A DNA stretch of 54,765 nt. Origin: RGIG4079 sp045531405. Lineage in GTDB: Bacteria; Bacteroidota; Bacteroidia; Bacteroidales; Muribaculaceae. The stretch spans positions 1 through 54,765 of the forward strand of contig JAZSDX010000046.1 in assembly GCA_045531405.1 (NCBI GenBank), read 5' to 3'. Shown in pieces: positions 8,564 through 19,400 of the stretch (position 1 is the first letter of the stretch; every line of letters starts with the position of its first letter). The notes beneath the pieces are model-generated. The model worked only from the letters and a program-made list of their open reading frames with translations. It made no database searches and had not been told where the DNA came from. Both the position numbers and the translations under genes were made by a program.

Positions 8564-9691
8564 ATGATACATCGTCAATTACAAAAAACAATTGAGGACC
8601 GATTATTCAACGGAAAAGCAATAATATTAATCGGTGCCCGACAAGTAGGAAAAAGTACCCTTTTTTCTCAAATTGCGTCAACTCGTAAAGAATCAATATT
8701 ACATCTCAATTGTGATGAACCCGAAGTAAAAGAGTTACTTACCGACTTGAACACTTCTGAAATTAAATTATTAGTAGGTCAACACAAAATCATCATGATT
8801 GATGAAGCTCAACGAGTGCCAAACATAGGCATGACACTCAAACGCATCATTGATAATCTACCAGATATACAATTATTAGTTGCCGGCTCATCGTCATTTG
8901 AGTTACATAATAAACTAAATGAACCTTTAACCGGTCGAAAATATGAATATAATCTTTATCCCATATCCACTGCCGAGTTACTAAACACCAATGGACTTAT
9001 TGCAACAAAACAGGTGCTTGAATCACGACTCATATATGGGTCATACCCAGATATTCTTAATCACTTAAACAACGCTAAAGAGTTACTGATGAACATAGCC
9101 AACAGCTATCTATACAAGGATCTTTTATCTCTTGATGACATTCGTCGTCCAGCTTTGCTTGAAAAAATACTTGTTGCACTTGCTCTACAAATCGGTTCAG
9201 AAGTGTCATATAATGAGATTGCACAAACAGTAGGCTCTGACAGTAAAACAGTAGAGAAATACATTGATTTACTATCTAAATGCTATATTATTTTTCAACT
9301 TAACGCATTTTCTCGCAATATTCGCACTGAGTTAAAAAAGAGCAAAAAAATCTATTTTTACGACAATGGTATTCGCAATGCAATATTACAAAACTTCGCT
9401 CCAATAGCACTACGTCAAGATATTGGTGCTCTGTGGGAAAACTTTATCATCAGCGAACGAATTAAAGCCAATCACTACAATCAGCGATACGTAAAAAGCT
9501 ATTTTTGGCGTACAACAACACAACAAGAGATTGACTATATAGAAGAATGTGACGGAGCTTTTTCTATCTTTGAAATGAAATGGAATCCTAAAAAAGCAAA
9601 CACTACAATTCCTCAATCATTCCAAAAAAATTATACCGTAAACGAAATTACAATAATAACTCCCAATAATTATTTAGAACATATAATATAG
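8564..9691 (+). CDS. AAA/DUF4143 family ATPase, intact copy
   Basis: A 375-residue P-loop ATPase of the AAA_14/DUF4143 type. It has Walker A GARQVGKST at about 24-32, Walker B IIMIDEAQ near 76-83 and a sensor-like VAGSSS. A winged-helix region around 215-245 contains EIAQTVGSDSKTVEKYIDLL. The C-terminal half ends in a restriction-endonuclease-like core, EIDYI...FEMKW, equivalent to the E-x-D...E-x-K pattern. The role of the family is not established. Context: its own promoter, two 33-bp dyads over that promoter and flanking direct repeats. I infer an autoregulated, possibly mobile cassette. Confidence 0.85.
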   Translation: MIHRQLQKTIEDRLFNGKAIILIGARQVGKSTLFSQIASTRKESILHLNCDEPEVKELLTDLNTSEIKLLVGQHKIIMIDEAQRVPNIGMTLKRIIDNLPDIQLLVAGSSSFELHNKLNEPLTGRKYEYNLYPISTAELLNTNGLIATKQVLESRLIYGSYPDILNHLNNAKELLMNIANSYLYKDLLSLDDIRRPALLEKILVALALQIGSEVSYNEIAQTVGSDSKTVEKYIDLLSKCYIIFQLNAFSRNIRTELKKSKKIYFYDNGIRNAILQNFAPIALRQDIGALWENFIISERIKANHYNQRYVKSYFWRTTTQQEIDYIEECDGAFSIFEMKWNPKKANTTIPQSFQKNYTVNEITIITPNNYLEHII

Positions 9692-9693
9692 AT

Positions 9694-9727
9694 TTCACTA
9701 TATTTTTTGGATTAGAGAATTTTTAAG
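9694..9727. repeat. right copy of the direct repeat flanking the ATPase gene
   Basis: It starts three bases after the ATPase stop and matches 8500-8534 at about 29 of 35 positions. It keeps the ttttttggatta half-site but is not followed by a -7 box. Confidence 0.7.
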
Positions 9728-9932
9728 AGCAAAAGTGCTTAAAAAGTTGATACGCCGGAGTCTATCCACGACCTCAACGCTCAATTTATTATTCTTTTCC
9801 CATCTAATGTTTTTACATTGCAAACAAATACTTTTCAACAGAATAGTTAATTTTCAATTGCAAAATTTGGGGGTAAATTGTAGTTTTTGTAATTTTACAT
9901 ATCATTTTCTAACCCTATAAAAACCTATAACT
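9728..9932. other. intergenic region before mutS
   Basis: AT-rich and without a credible gene. ttttaag at 9721-9727 and cttaaaa at 9738-9744 could form a small hairpin after the ATPase gene. A loose -7-like TAGTTTTTG lies at 9881-9889, with one base too many between TA and TTTG. No clear promoter for mutS. Confidence 0.35.
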
Positions 9933-12551
9933 GTGGCAAAAAAAATCGTAGAAACACCTCTTATGAAACAATATATCGAGATGAAACAAAAACATCCCGA
10001 TGCAATACTCCTTTTTCGCGTGGGCGACTTCTACGAAACATTCTCTGACGATGCCATAGCTACTTCCGAGATTCTCGGTATCACTCTCACTCGCCGTGCC
10101 AACGGGTCGGCTCAACATGTGGAGTTGGCGGGGTTTCCACACCATGCTCTCGACACCTATTTGCCTAAACTCGTGCGTGCCGGCAAACGTGTTGCCATTT
10201 GCGAACAGCTTGAAGACCCCAAACTCACAAAAAAACTTGTGAAACGAGGCATCACCGAGCTTGTTACACCAGGGGTTTCGATAAATGATAATATCCTCGA
10301 CCACCGCGAAAACAACTTCTTGGCGGCAGTGCATTTTGCTCGGCATGGAATAGTGGGTGTTGCATTTCTCGATATAAGCACCGGCGAATTTCTCACCGCC
10401 GAAGGCTCTGCCGACTATATCGACAAACTACTTGGTAACTTTGCTCCCAAAGAAGTACTTGTCGAACGTGGTAATCGTCATCTCATTGAAGACAGCTTCT
10501 CAGCACGCTATTTCACTTTTGAGCTCGACGACTGGATTTTCACCGATGAATCAGCGATGGATCGCTTGCTCAAACAGTTTGAAACAGTGAGTCTAAAAGG
10601 ATTTGGTATCAACAAAATGCCGGCGGCTGTAATTGCGTCGGGAGCCATATTACACTATCTTGATATCACACAGCACAACCAGATATCACACATTAATAAT
10701 CTTTCTCGCATTGAAGAAGATCGCTATGTGCGTCTTGATAAATTTACCGTTCGCAATCTTGAACTTGTTGATAGCTTTGCCGACGATGGGAAAAGCTTGT
10801 TAAGCGTAATAGACCGCACTATAAGCCCCATGGGAGCACGTCTGTTGCGCCGTTGGGTATTATTCCCATTGAAAGACGTAAAAGCAATTAACGCACGTCT
10901 TGATGTGGTGGAATACTTCTTTCGACACCCCGATGAACGCGAAGAAATAAAAACTGCACTCGAACAAATTGGCGACCTTGAACGCCTAATATCTAAAGTT
11001 GCAGTAGGTCGCATCACTCCACGCGAGGTTGTGCAACTTCGCAATGCTCTCACAGCCATCGAACCGATAAAAGCCCTTTGCTGCAATGCCGACCATGAAG
11101 CTCTACGAGCCATTGGCGAGCAACTAAATCCATGCTCTGCCATTCGCGATCGCATAGCACGTGAAATTGTAGATGACGCTCCATCGGCACTCAATCGTGG
11201 CACTGTGATAAAAGACGGTGTCGATTCTGAGCTTGACGAATTGCGTGAAATAGCTTTTCAAGGCAAAGACTACCTCATGAAAATACAAATGCGCGAGATT
11301 GAAGCGACAGGCATTCCAAGCCTTAAAATTAGCTACAACAACGTATTTGGATACTATATTGAAGTAACAAACACTCACAAAGACAAAGTTCCCGAGGAGT
11401 GGATTAGAAAGCAGACTCTCGTCAATGCCGAACGATATATCACCCAAGAGCTCAAAGAGTATGAAGAGAAAATTCTCGGCGCCCAAGAAAAAATTCTCAT
11501 TATAGAAACACGCCTTTATAATGAGCTTGTGGCAGCATTGGCTCAATACACACCTGCCATTCAACTCAATGCGTCTTTAATTGCCCGACTCGACTGCCTC
11601 TCGGCATTCACTCGAGTGGCAATGGAGAACCATTATAACCGCCCCATTGTTGATGATTCGTTTGACATTGAGATTGTCGAAGGTCGTCACCCGGTTATCG
11701 AAAAAGAGCTTCCTATTGGCGAGCCATACATAAGCAACAGCGTGTCGTTAAGCAATAATGGCACTCAAGTGATGATGATTACCGGACCCAACATGTCGGG
11801 TAAATCGGCTCTTTTACGTCAAACAGCTCTCAACGTATTGATGGCACAAATAGGGTGTTTTGTGGCTGCCGACAGTGCTCGCATAGGTATCGTTGATAAA
11901 ATATTTACACGTGTAGGTGCAAGCGATAATATCTCCCTTGGCGAATCCACCTTTATGGTTGAAATGAACGAAGCGGCATCAATTCTCAATAATATGAGCG
12001 AGCGAAGCCTCATTCTCTTTGATGAGTTAGGTCGTGGAACATCAACCTACGATGGAATCTCTATCGCATGGGCTATAGTGGAACATATACACGAATATCG
12101 AGGTATTCACCCCAAAACCCTCTTTGCAACCCACTACCACGAACTCAACGAAATGGAAAAAACATTTTCACGTGTGGTCAACTACAATGTGTCGGTTAAA
12201 GAAATAGATAATAAGGTGGTTTTCTTACGCAAATTGACTCGTGGAGGATCGGAACATAGCTTTGGTATTCATGTGGCTAAACTTGCCGGCATGCCTCCTG
12301 CTATTGTAAAACGTGCCGATGAGGTTCTTCATCAGCTCGAAACAACCAATCGCAAAGACAGCATCTCAAAAGACCTTGGGGCAGTCGCCGAACAAACAGG
12401 AGGAATGCAACTTTCATTCTTCCAACTCGATGACCCGGTGCTGAGTCAAGTGCGTGATGAGATTCGCGACCTCGACATTAACAACCTCACCCCCATGGCA
12501 GCCCTAAACAAACTGCACGATATACGAAAAATCATTACCGGAAAAGATTGA
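9933..12551 (+). CDS. mutS: DNA mismatch repair protein MutS
   Basis: Recognises mismatches and small loops after replication and recruits MutL. The 872-residue protein has the mismatch-binding F33-x-E35 of GDFYE. Its C-terminal ATPase has Walker A GPNMSGKSALLRQ near 618-630, then FMVEMNEAASIL, Walker B LFDELGRGTSTYDG and the FATHYHEL switch. The length and domain order are normal for MutS1. The start codon is GTG at 9933, and the MAKKIVETPLMKQY start matches family N-termini. It converges with mnmD. Confidence 0.96.
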   Translation: MAKKIVETPLMKQYIEMKQKHPDAILLFRVGDFYETFSDDAIATSEILGITLTRRANGSAQHVELAGFPHHALDTYLPKLVRAGKRVAICEQLEDPKLTKKLVKRGITELVTPGVSINDNILDHRENNFLAAVHFARHGIVGVAFLDISTGEFLTAEGSADYIDKLLGNFAPKEVLVERGNRHLIEDSFSARYFTFELDDWIFTDESAMDRLLKQFETVSLKGFGINKMPAAVIASGAILHYLDITQHNQISHINNLSRIEEDRYVRLDKFTVRNLELVDSFADDGKSLLSVIDRTISPMGARLLRRWVLFPLKDVKAINARLDVVEYFFRHPDEREEIKTALEQIGDLERLISKVAVGRITPREVVQLRNALTAIEPIKALCCNADHEALRAIGEQLNPCSAIRDRIAREIVDDAPSALNRGTVIKDGVDSELDELREIAFQGKDYLMKIQMREIEATGIPSLKISYNNVFGYYIEVTNTHKDKVPEEWIRKQTLVNAERYITQELKEYEEKILGAQEKILIIETRLYNELVAALAQYTPAIQLNASLIARLDCLSAFTRVAMENHYNRPIVDDSFDIEIVEGRHPVIEKELPIGEPYISNSVSLSNNGTQVMMITGPNMSGKSALLRQTALNVLMAQIGCFVAADSARIGIVDKIFTRVGASDNISLGESTFMVEMNEAASILNNMSERSLILFDELGRGTSTYDGISIAWAIVEHIHEYRGIHPKTLFATHYHELNEMEKTFSRVVNYNVSVKEIDNKVVFLRKLTRGGSEHSFGIHVAKLAGMPPAIVKRADEVLHQLETTNRKDSISKDLGAVAEQTGGMQLSFFQLDDPVLSQVRDEIRDLDINNLTPMAALNKLHDIRKIITGKD

Positions 12552-12605
12552 TTTGCAAAATATGGGGTAGTCTATAAGATTTCAACAAATTACGATTCTT
12601 CAAAA

Positions 12606-13262
12606 TTACCCTTTTGTAGCTCGAAGTATTTCTCGTTTACCTCCGGGAGGACCTTGAAGGCGTTCGACAACAAAGCCCACACGTTGTAATCGGCGACGTA
12701 TTTCTCCTTTTGCACAATAAGTCGTCAACACTCCTCCGGTTGACATTGAAGCATATATCCGAGCTAACAAATCTTCGCTCCACATTTCGGGCTGTTTTTC
12801 GGGTGCAAAAGCATCAAAATACACCACGTCAATGTTTTGAGGCAAAGGAGACTTGGTAAAATCACAAATACGTTTCTCAAGAGTAAAATATGGAGTGATT
12901 GATTGTTGAACATCCCACTCTGCTTCATGTAAAGCCATCAACAACTCCCCATTGATAAGATTATTATAGTTGAGTTTAGATATCATTTCGATATCAACAG
13001 GATACAACTCAAGTGAAATATAATGAGCCTTGCGCGATTGATTTGCCACCATAGCTGTTACAGTAGCATTTAGTCCTGTCCCGAATCCTATTTCCAGCAC
13101 TCTCAATGGTTGTTCTCCAAGATTAGCATGATGAAGAAAAGCACAATCACGAAAAATGTGAATAGACTCGGTCAAAGCCCCCTTGACCGAATGATAATGT
13201 TCATCAAGATGAGGAACATATATTGTAGCCGACCCATCGGCTGTTATTTCAATCTCATTCAT
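12606..13262 (-). CDS. mnmD: tRNA 5-methylaminomethyl-2-thiouridine methyltransferase-like (MnmD)
   Basis: A 218-residue Rossmann methyltransferase of the MnmC N-terminal domain family. In stand-alone form it is called MnmD and completes the mnm5s2U modification at the tRNA wobble position. Visible motifs are LEIGFGTGLNAT (SAM loop), DVVYFDAFAPEKQPEMW and GGVLTTYCAKGEIRRRLQ, all characteristic. There is no FAD-dependent oxidase domain, so it is not bifunctional MnmC. I chose the ATG at 13262 because a longer frame would run into the end of rlmN. The two genes are two bases apart and likely cotranscribed. Confidence 0.88.
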   Translation of the reverse strand: MNEIEITADGSATIYVPHLDEHYHSVKGALTESIHIFRDCAFLHHANLGEQPLRVLEIGFGTGLNATVTAMVANQSRKAHYISLELYPVDIEMISKLNYNNLINGELLMALHEAEWDVQQSITPYFTLEKRICDFTKSPLPQNIDVVYFDAFAPEKQPEMWSEDLLARIYASMSTGGVLTTYCAKGEIRRRLQRVGFVVERLQGPPGGKREILRATKG

Positions 13263-13264
13263 TA

Positions 13265-14293
13265 TTATAATTTTTCCTCTTTGTCTTTTCCTGCAAGCAT
13301 TCCGCAAGCAGCCATGATATCTTCGCCTCGTGAGACTCTTATTGTGGCAGTTATGCCAAGGCTATTAAGGTGATCGCGAAAAGCAGTCATTGACGTGAGA
13401 TTGGTAGATTTAAGTTCTACTCCCGGAATTGCATGAAAACGGATGAGGTTAACACGAGAATTCGTTCCCCTCAGCAATCGAGCAAGAGCATCGGCATGAC
13501 GAATATCATCATTAAGCCCATGCCACATTATATATTCAACCGACAAACGTCGTTGATGTGCAAAATCATATTGACGAAGCATTTCCATCACATCAACAAT
13601 GGGGTATGCTCGTTCTACAGGCATGAGGCGAGCCCGTTCTGTAGGGTGAGGTGAGTGCACGCTGATAGCAATATGCACTTTTGTGACATCGAGAAGGGTG
13701 CGCAATTCTTTTATCTTGCCAATCGAAGAAACAGTTATGCGCTTTGGGCTCCATGCCAATCCCCATGAAGCAGTGAGTATCTCTATCGCATCAAGCACCG
13801 GTTGAAGATTATCCATCGGTTCTCCCATGCCCATAAACACGATATTGGTAAGTCGCTCGCTCTCGGGTATTGACAAAACCTGATTAATGATGCCTTGTGC
13901 TGATAAGTTGCCATGAAAACCTTGCTTACCGGTCATGCAAAAATAGCAATTCATCTTGCATCCGGCTTGCGACGACACACATATCGTAGCTCGGTCTCGA
14001 TCAGGGATATACACAGCTTCCACGTCTCGACCTCCAACTCCCTTAAAAAGATATTTGGCTGTTCCATCGACCGAACGAGCCTCTGCTATAGGCTCTTCTC
14101 GTCCAATCTCATATTTTTCTTTCAAACATTGCCGAGCCTTTAACGACAAATTGGTCATCTGATCGATAGACGTGGCTCGTTTTTCATAAAGCCATTGAGC
14201 CATCTGCTTAGCTGCAAACGACGGCATTCCGCACTCTGAGGCGACTTTGCGCAACCCCTCAAGTGTCAATCCGATTAAAGGCTGTTTCGACAT
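13265..14293 (-). CDS. rlmN: dual-specificity 23S rRNA/tRNA adenine C2-methyltransferase
   Basis: A radical SAM enzyme that methylates C2 of A2503 in 23S rRNA and A37 of some tRNAs. The 342-residue product has the CKMNCYFC cluster motif (C-x3-C-x2-C). It also has MGMGEPMDN, VHSPHPTERARLMP and a C-terminal VSRGEDIMAACGML that supplies the catalytic cysteine. All expected residues are present. It is the first gene of a two-gene unit with mnmD and has a -7 box 27 bases upstream. Confidence 0.96.
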   Translation of the reverse strand: MSKQPLIGLTLEGLRKVASECGMPSFAAKQMAQWLYEKRATSIDQMTNLSLKARQCLKEKYEIGREEPIAEARSVDGTAKYLFKGVGGRDVEAVYIPDRDRATICVSSQAGCKMNCYFCMTGKQGFHGNLSAQGIINQVLSIPESERLTNIVFMGMGEPMDNLQPVLDAIEILTASWGLAWSPKRITVSSIGKIKELRTLLDVTKVHIAISVHSPHPTERARLMPVERAYPIVDVMEMLRQYDFAHQRRLSVEYIMWHGLNDDIRHADALARLLRGTNSRVNLIRFHAIPGVELKSTNLTSMTAFRDHLNSLGITATIRVSRGEDIMAACGMLAGKDKEEKL

Positions 14294-14319
14294 AATTAGT
14301 GTTATCTATTTATATGATG

Positions 14320-14327
14320 CAAAGATA
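14320..14327 (-). promoter_or_regulatory. -7 box for rlmN
   Basis: Read on the minus strand this is TATCTTTG, 27 bases before the rlmN start. No clear -33 element. Confidence 0.5.
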
Positions 14328-14380
14328 CGAAATTAAGTAATTTCTATGAATCACTTAAGTTAATTTATATGAATTCACTG

Positions 14381-14417
14381 ATTAAAAAGAGAATCGTGTC
14401 ATCACGACACGATTCTC
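14381..14417 (-). terminator. intrinsic terminator downstream of the U32 gene
   Basis: A perfect 12-bp stem (gagaatcgtgtc at 14389-14400 with its complement at 14406-14417) has a 5-base loop. Read on the minus strand it is followed by TTTTTAAT. It lies between the U32 gene and the rlmN promoter. Confidence 0.8.
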
Positions 14418-14571
14418 CAAATACTTATTGTAAAGTGTATACAGGGATGTGATTATATTGTTTTTCTATAAATGCAAAATTACATTTTGCAACTTATGTT
14501 ATGCAAAAATAGTGTATAACTGAATAAATTCAAATATTTTTGTGTTAAAATTATGTTAATGGCGAGAAAAA

Positions 14572-15816
14572 CTATCTTCCGGTTGGAACCCAACGATAAA
14601 GTCGATCACTGGGTCTTACCTTCTCAGACACTTTTATTGAAAATCTTTCTCCCTTAACGGTTTTTTCTACCGGCTTAAGATCAACACGAATTTCCTCAAC
14701 GGTAGTGATTATTGCTCCAGTGGTAGGTCCGGTGATTATTATTTCATCTCCTACTTGCAATTCGCCGCTTTCCATTTGAAACTCAGCCACGCCAATGTTT
14801 GAAAAATAGCGAATACCCTTTGCCACATATTGTTTCACACGAGTAGCCGAAGACCCATATTTTGAAGACCATTCGCCCAATCGTTGACCGAGATAATAAC
14901 CATCCCAAAATCCTCGATTGAAAATCTTGGCAAGACGTTGATCCCAATCGGCAATCATTTCTTCATTATAGGTGCCATTACAGCAAGCCTCAATAGCCTC
15001 ATTATAGCATTCAACGGCAATCTTAACATATTCAGGTCCACGCGCGCGTCCTTCAATTTTCAATACTCTAACTCCGGCATCAATCACTTTGTTGAGGAAG
15101 TGGATGGTTTTGAGGTCTTTAGGCGACATGATATATTGGTTCTCTATATCAAGTTGTGCTCCTGATTCACGATCGGTAACAGTGTATCCTCGACGACATA
15201 TCTGTGCACAAGAACCTCGATTGGCACTATAATTCATCTCATGAAGACTCAAATAACATTTGCCCGACACTGCCATACACAATGCTCCATGACAAAACAT
15301 TTCGATGCGCACTAATTCGCCATGAGGTCCACGAATATCTTGTTCACGAATAGCATCATAGATGGCTCTCACTTGCTCCATATTGGTTTCTCGAGCAAGC
15401 ACCACGACATCGGCAAATTGTGCATAGAATTTTACTGCCTCTATGTTGGTGATATTTACTTGTGTGGAAATATGCACTTCAACACCCACACTACGAGCAT
15501 AGGTTATAGCAGCAATATCTGATGCAATAATAGCCGAAATTCCCGATTGTTTCACAGCATCAATAATCGCATGACATGTAGCTATGTCATTATCAAAAAT
15601 GATAGTATTGACTGTGAGATAACTTTTTACTCCATTTTCATGGCATATTGAGGCAATGTTGTGCAAATCATCAAGAGTGAAATTTACCGAAGACCGAGCT
15701 CGCATATTAAGCCCCTCAACACCAAAGTATATAGCATCGGCACCGGCATTGATAGCGGCATGTAGTGATTCATAACTACCCACCGGTGCCATTATTTCAA
15801 AATCTTTGCGATTCAT
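14572..15816 (-). CDS. U32 family protein, TrhP/RlhA-like RNA hydroxylation factor
   Basis: A 414-residue member of peptidase family U32. The family was named for collagenase activity, but E. coli relatives TrhP and RlhA introduce hydroxyls into tRNA U34 or 23S rRNA. The barrel start APVGSYESLHAAINAGADAIYFG is present. The four conserved cysteines needed for the iron-sulfur site occur in FCHGALC, SGKC and GSCAQICR. The C-terminal part (VGDEIIITGPTTG) is the usual beta domain. Length and cysteines fit a TrhP-type protein, but which RNA is modified cannot be told from sequence. Confidence 0.85.
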   Translation of the reverse strand: MNRKDFEIMAPVGSYESLHAAINAGADAIYFGVEGLNMRARSSVNFTLDDLHNIASICHENGVKSYLTVNTIIFDNDIATCHAIIDAVKQSGISAIIASDIAAITYARSVGVEVHISTQVNITNIEAVKFYAQFADVVVLARETNMEQVRAIYDAIREQDIRGPHGELVRIEMFCHGALCMAVSGKCYLSLHEMNYSANRGSCAQICRRGYTVTDRESGAQLDIENQYIMSPKDLKTIHFLNKVIDAGVRVLKIEGRARGPEYVKIAVECYNEAIEACCNGTYNEEMIADWDQRLAKIFNRGFWDGYYLGQRLGEWSSKYGSSATRVKQYVAKGIRYFSNIGVAEFQMESGELQVGDEIIITGPTTGAIITTVEEIRVDLKPVEKTVKGERFSIKVSEKVRPSDRLYRWVPTGR

Positions 15817-15837
15817 TGTAAAGTAACAAAATTCTTA

Positions 15838-16407
15838 TCAATGACAACAGCCGTGATCGCCACAACCTCCTCCACAATCATCACCACAGCCATGATCGCC
15901 ACAACCACAACCGCATCCACATGAAGGATTCAGTTCTTCGGGTGTTGCATCACGCACCACAAGGATTTTACCGTCGAAACGCACATCATCTTTAGCCAAT
16001 GGATGATTAAAGTCCATCTTAACTGCGTTTTTTGTCACTTCAACCACCAAACCATTGATGCGGAAACCATCGGCAGTCATCATTGGAACTGAAGCTCCTT
16101 TTTTGATAAATTCACTGTCAAATTTACCGTCAACCAAGAAAAGATCGCAATCAAGTTCTACTATTTGGTTTTCGTCATAAGGACCAAAAGCCTCTTCGGC
16201 TTTAACAATAAGGTCAAATTTGCCTCCAACTCCAAGAGCATAAATTGCTTTTTCCAATGGAACAACCATTCCGGGAGTTACGCCATATATAAAACGTTCA
16301 GGATCTTGTTCATCACTTTGATGAACAAGAGTTTGTGAACCATCTGGATTTACACGATAGAGGTCATAGACCATCTCTACATATTTACCTTGTTGAATTT
16401 TTTCCAT
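15838..16407 (-). CDS. slyD: SlyD-type FKBP peptidyl-prolyl isomerase
   Basis: A 189-residue cytoplasmic isomerase and chaperone. The short FKBP half (GKYVEMVYDLYRV...GMVVPLEKAIYALGVGGKF) is interrupted by the insert-in-flap domain typical of SlyD. The tail is an extreme Cys/His/Asp/Gly metal-binding segment from about 160 to 189, with repeated CGCG and DHGC units. In E. coli SlyD this tail binds nickel and aids hydrogenase maturation; whether it does so here is unknown. No hydrogenase genes are in the window. Confidence 0.9.
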   Translation of the reverse strand: MEKIQQGKYVEMVYDLYRVNPDGSQTLVHQSDEQDPERFIYGVTPGMVVPLEKAIYALGVGGKFDLIVKAEEAFGPYDENQIVELDCDLFLVDGKFDSEFIKKGASVPMMTADGFRINGLVVEVTKNAVKMDFNHPLAKDDVRFDGKILVVRDATPEELNPSCGCGCGCGDHGCGDDCGGGCGDHGCCH

Positions 16408-16446
16408 AATCTATATCTGTTTTTTAATTATTTTCTCACTATAATG

Positions 16447-16454
16447 CAAAGGTA
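16447..16454 (-). promoter_or_regulatory. -7 box for slyD
   Basis: On the minus strand the octamer reads TACCTTTG, 39 bases before the slyD start and 27 bases beyond the mfd stop. Confidence 0.5.
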
Positions 16455-16481
16455 GTAAATATAATTGATTAAATAAATTTC

Positions 16482-19400
16482 TTATATTGACTCCATTCCT
16501 TGTATCGTTGATAAAATATCCACCGCAGCCTCAACCGTTGTGACATATTCAATAGAAATGCTACGACGATTATTATTCTCGCGAATGTGGCAACGGCGAG
16601 CATTTTGTTGCATAAAATTAATGATTTTGCCAAACATTGGCGATTGATAATATGCAATGTTGCTGTCATCGACAAAATAAAGATACATGCGCTCTTGTTT
16701 TAGTGCCACCTTCTTGATTCCGAGCTGCCGCGCCAAACGACGCAATCGTGGCACTCTCAACAATTCGGCAGTTTCGGGAGGAATCTTCCCAAAACGGTCG
16801 GTCAATCGCTCTTTGAATGCTTGCAAATCAAGTTCCCGTTCTATTCCATCAAGTTCTTTATAAAGAATGATACGTTCGCTCTCTTGTGGCACATACATTG
16901 CCGGCAATAATAATTCCATATCACTTTCTATGACACAATCGGCAACAAATTCTTTCTCATCTTCATCTTCGGCAGTGAGAACATCAGAAAACTCTTCGGT
17001 GCGAAGTTCAATTACAGCCTCTTTGAGAATTTTTTGATAGGTTTCGTATCCCAAGTCGGCAATAAATCCACTTTGTTCAGCTCCGAGCAAATTCCCAGCA
17101 CCACGAATATCAAGATCTTGCATAGCAATGTGAATGCCACTACCAAGGTCTGAAAAGCTTTCAATTGCTTGCAATCGACGACGAGCGACAGGCAACAGTG
17201 GGATGTGAGGTGGGACAAGCAAATAGCAGAATGCCTTGCGATTACTTCTACCGACACGACCACGAAGCTGATGTAGCTCACTAAGCCCAAAATTATGAGC
17301 ACTATTTATTATTATCGTATTTACATTGGGCATATCTATCCCCGACTCGATAATTGTTGTTGCGAGCAACACGTCATAGTCATGATTGGAAAAATCAATA
17401 ATAACTTTTTCAAGTTTATCGGGCGACATCTGTCCGTGTCCTACCACTGTGCGAGCATCGGGAACAAGTCGGCGCACCATATCTTCAAGTTCATATAATC
17501 CCTCTATGCGATGATTCACAATAAACACTTGACCATTGCGCGACATCTCAAAATTAATAGCCTCAAGCAGTATATCATCGTTAAGCGAGTTGACCGAAGT
17601 CAGAATAGGGTAACGATTGGCTGGGGGAGTGGTAATTGCCGAAAGGTCACGGGCTCCCATAAGTGAAAATTGCAATGTGCGAGGAATAGGAGTCGCACTC
17701 ATTGTCAATGTATCGACGTTGACTTTCATTTGCTTGAGTTTCTCTTTCACTGCCACTCCAAATTTTTGTTCTTCATCAACTATAAGCAAGCCCAAGTCTT
17801 TGAATTTTACCTCTTTGCCTATTATTTTGTGAGTACCAATTAAAATATCTATTTTCCCTTCGGCAAGGTCGGCTATAATTTGTTTTACTTGCTTAGGAGT
17901 GCGCGCACGAGACAAATAATCTACTCTCACGGGAAACTCCTTCAATCGATCTTTGAATGTATTATAGTGCTGATAAGCAAGTACTGTTGTTGGGACTAAT
18001 ACCGCAGTTTGTTTCCCATCAATAGCCGCCTTAAATGCCGCACGAATAGCAATTTCGGTTTTTCCAAATCCCACATCTCCACATATGAGACGATCCATAG
18101 GGCGTTCGCTCTCCATATCGGCTTTTACTGCTGCTGTTGTTGTGAGTTGATCGGGGGTATCTTCATATATAAATGATGCTTCAAGCTCTTGTTGCAGATA
18201 TCCGTCGGGAGAGAAACTATAACCTTTCTCATTTTTACGAGCAGCATAAAGTTTTATTAGATCGCGAGCAATGTCTTTTAGTTTTGATTTCGTGCGCTCC
18301 TTGATTCTGTTCCATGCACCGGAGCCAAGTTTATTGATTTTAGGAGGCACACCTTCTTTGCCTCTGTATTTAGACAATTTATGAAGTGCATGAATCGAAA
18401 CAAATATTATATCATTATTTTGATATGTTAGTTTTATCATTTCTTGGGTTTTGCCATTGACATTTGTACGCAAAAGACCGGCAAATTTACCAACACCATG
18501 ATCAACATGAACAATAAAATCTCCTACTTCAATCGAAGACAATTCTTTTAGCGATAGTGCCAGCTTTCCTGAGCGTGCACGGTCACTTTTAAGTGTGTAT
18601 TTGTGAAAACGATCAAAAATTTGATGATCGGTAAAAAAACAACACTTTGAAACATGGTCAACAAACCCTTCATGTAGCGTGAAATATACAGGGACAAACA
18701 CAATGTCGTCTCCTCTATCCTCAAAAATTACTTTTAATCGTTCAATCTGCTTTTCACTATCGCTCAAAATATAAAGCGTATAGCCTGCATCAAGCATTTT
18801 TTTGAAATCTTCACTTATGAGGTCAAAATTTTTATGATAAATTCCTTGTGGCGAACATTTGAAATCAATCGAGGCACTCACATCATCATCGGGCTGTGAC
18901 GAAGATGAGAATCGCAACTGACGGAATGTGGAAAATTTAGCAATAAAATCATCTACATCAACCACTTGACGCATTGCATTTTTATCGCCCTCATTGGCAA
19001 TGAGCGAACTTTCTGAAAATGTTTCTCCGGCAATTTCCTTAATGCGACTCAATGTATATTGCACATCACGCACTGCTATAAGAGTATCTTCTCCTATAAA
19101 ATTAAGCAACGATTCACCATGTGATTGTTGCATAACATTTGATGTTATCGACACTTCCTCAAGCCGTTGCTCTGATAATTGTGTTTCGATATTAAATGTG
19201 CGCATTGAGTCAATTTCATCGCCAAAGAAATCAATGCGATAAGGCAACTCATTTGAGTAACCATAAATATCCAGGATTGAGCCACGTAATGCAAAATGCC
19301 CCGGTTCATACACATAATCAACCTCTATAAACCCATTTTCACGAAGCCATTTAACTACATCTATCGGGTCAATCGTGACTCCTACCTTTAGATGAAAAGT

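Noticed and set aside
9881..9889. -7 box for mutS
   Set aside because: TAGTTTTTG has an extra base relative to TAnnTTTG and no -33 element at the right distance.
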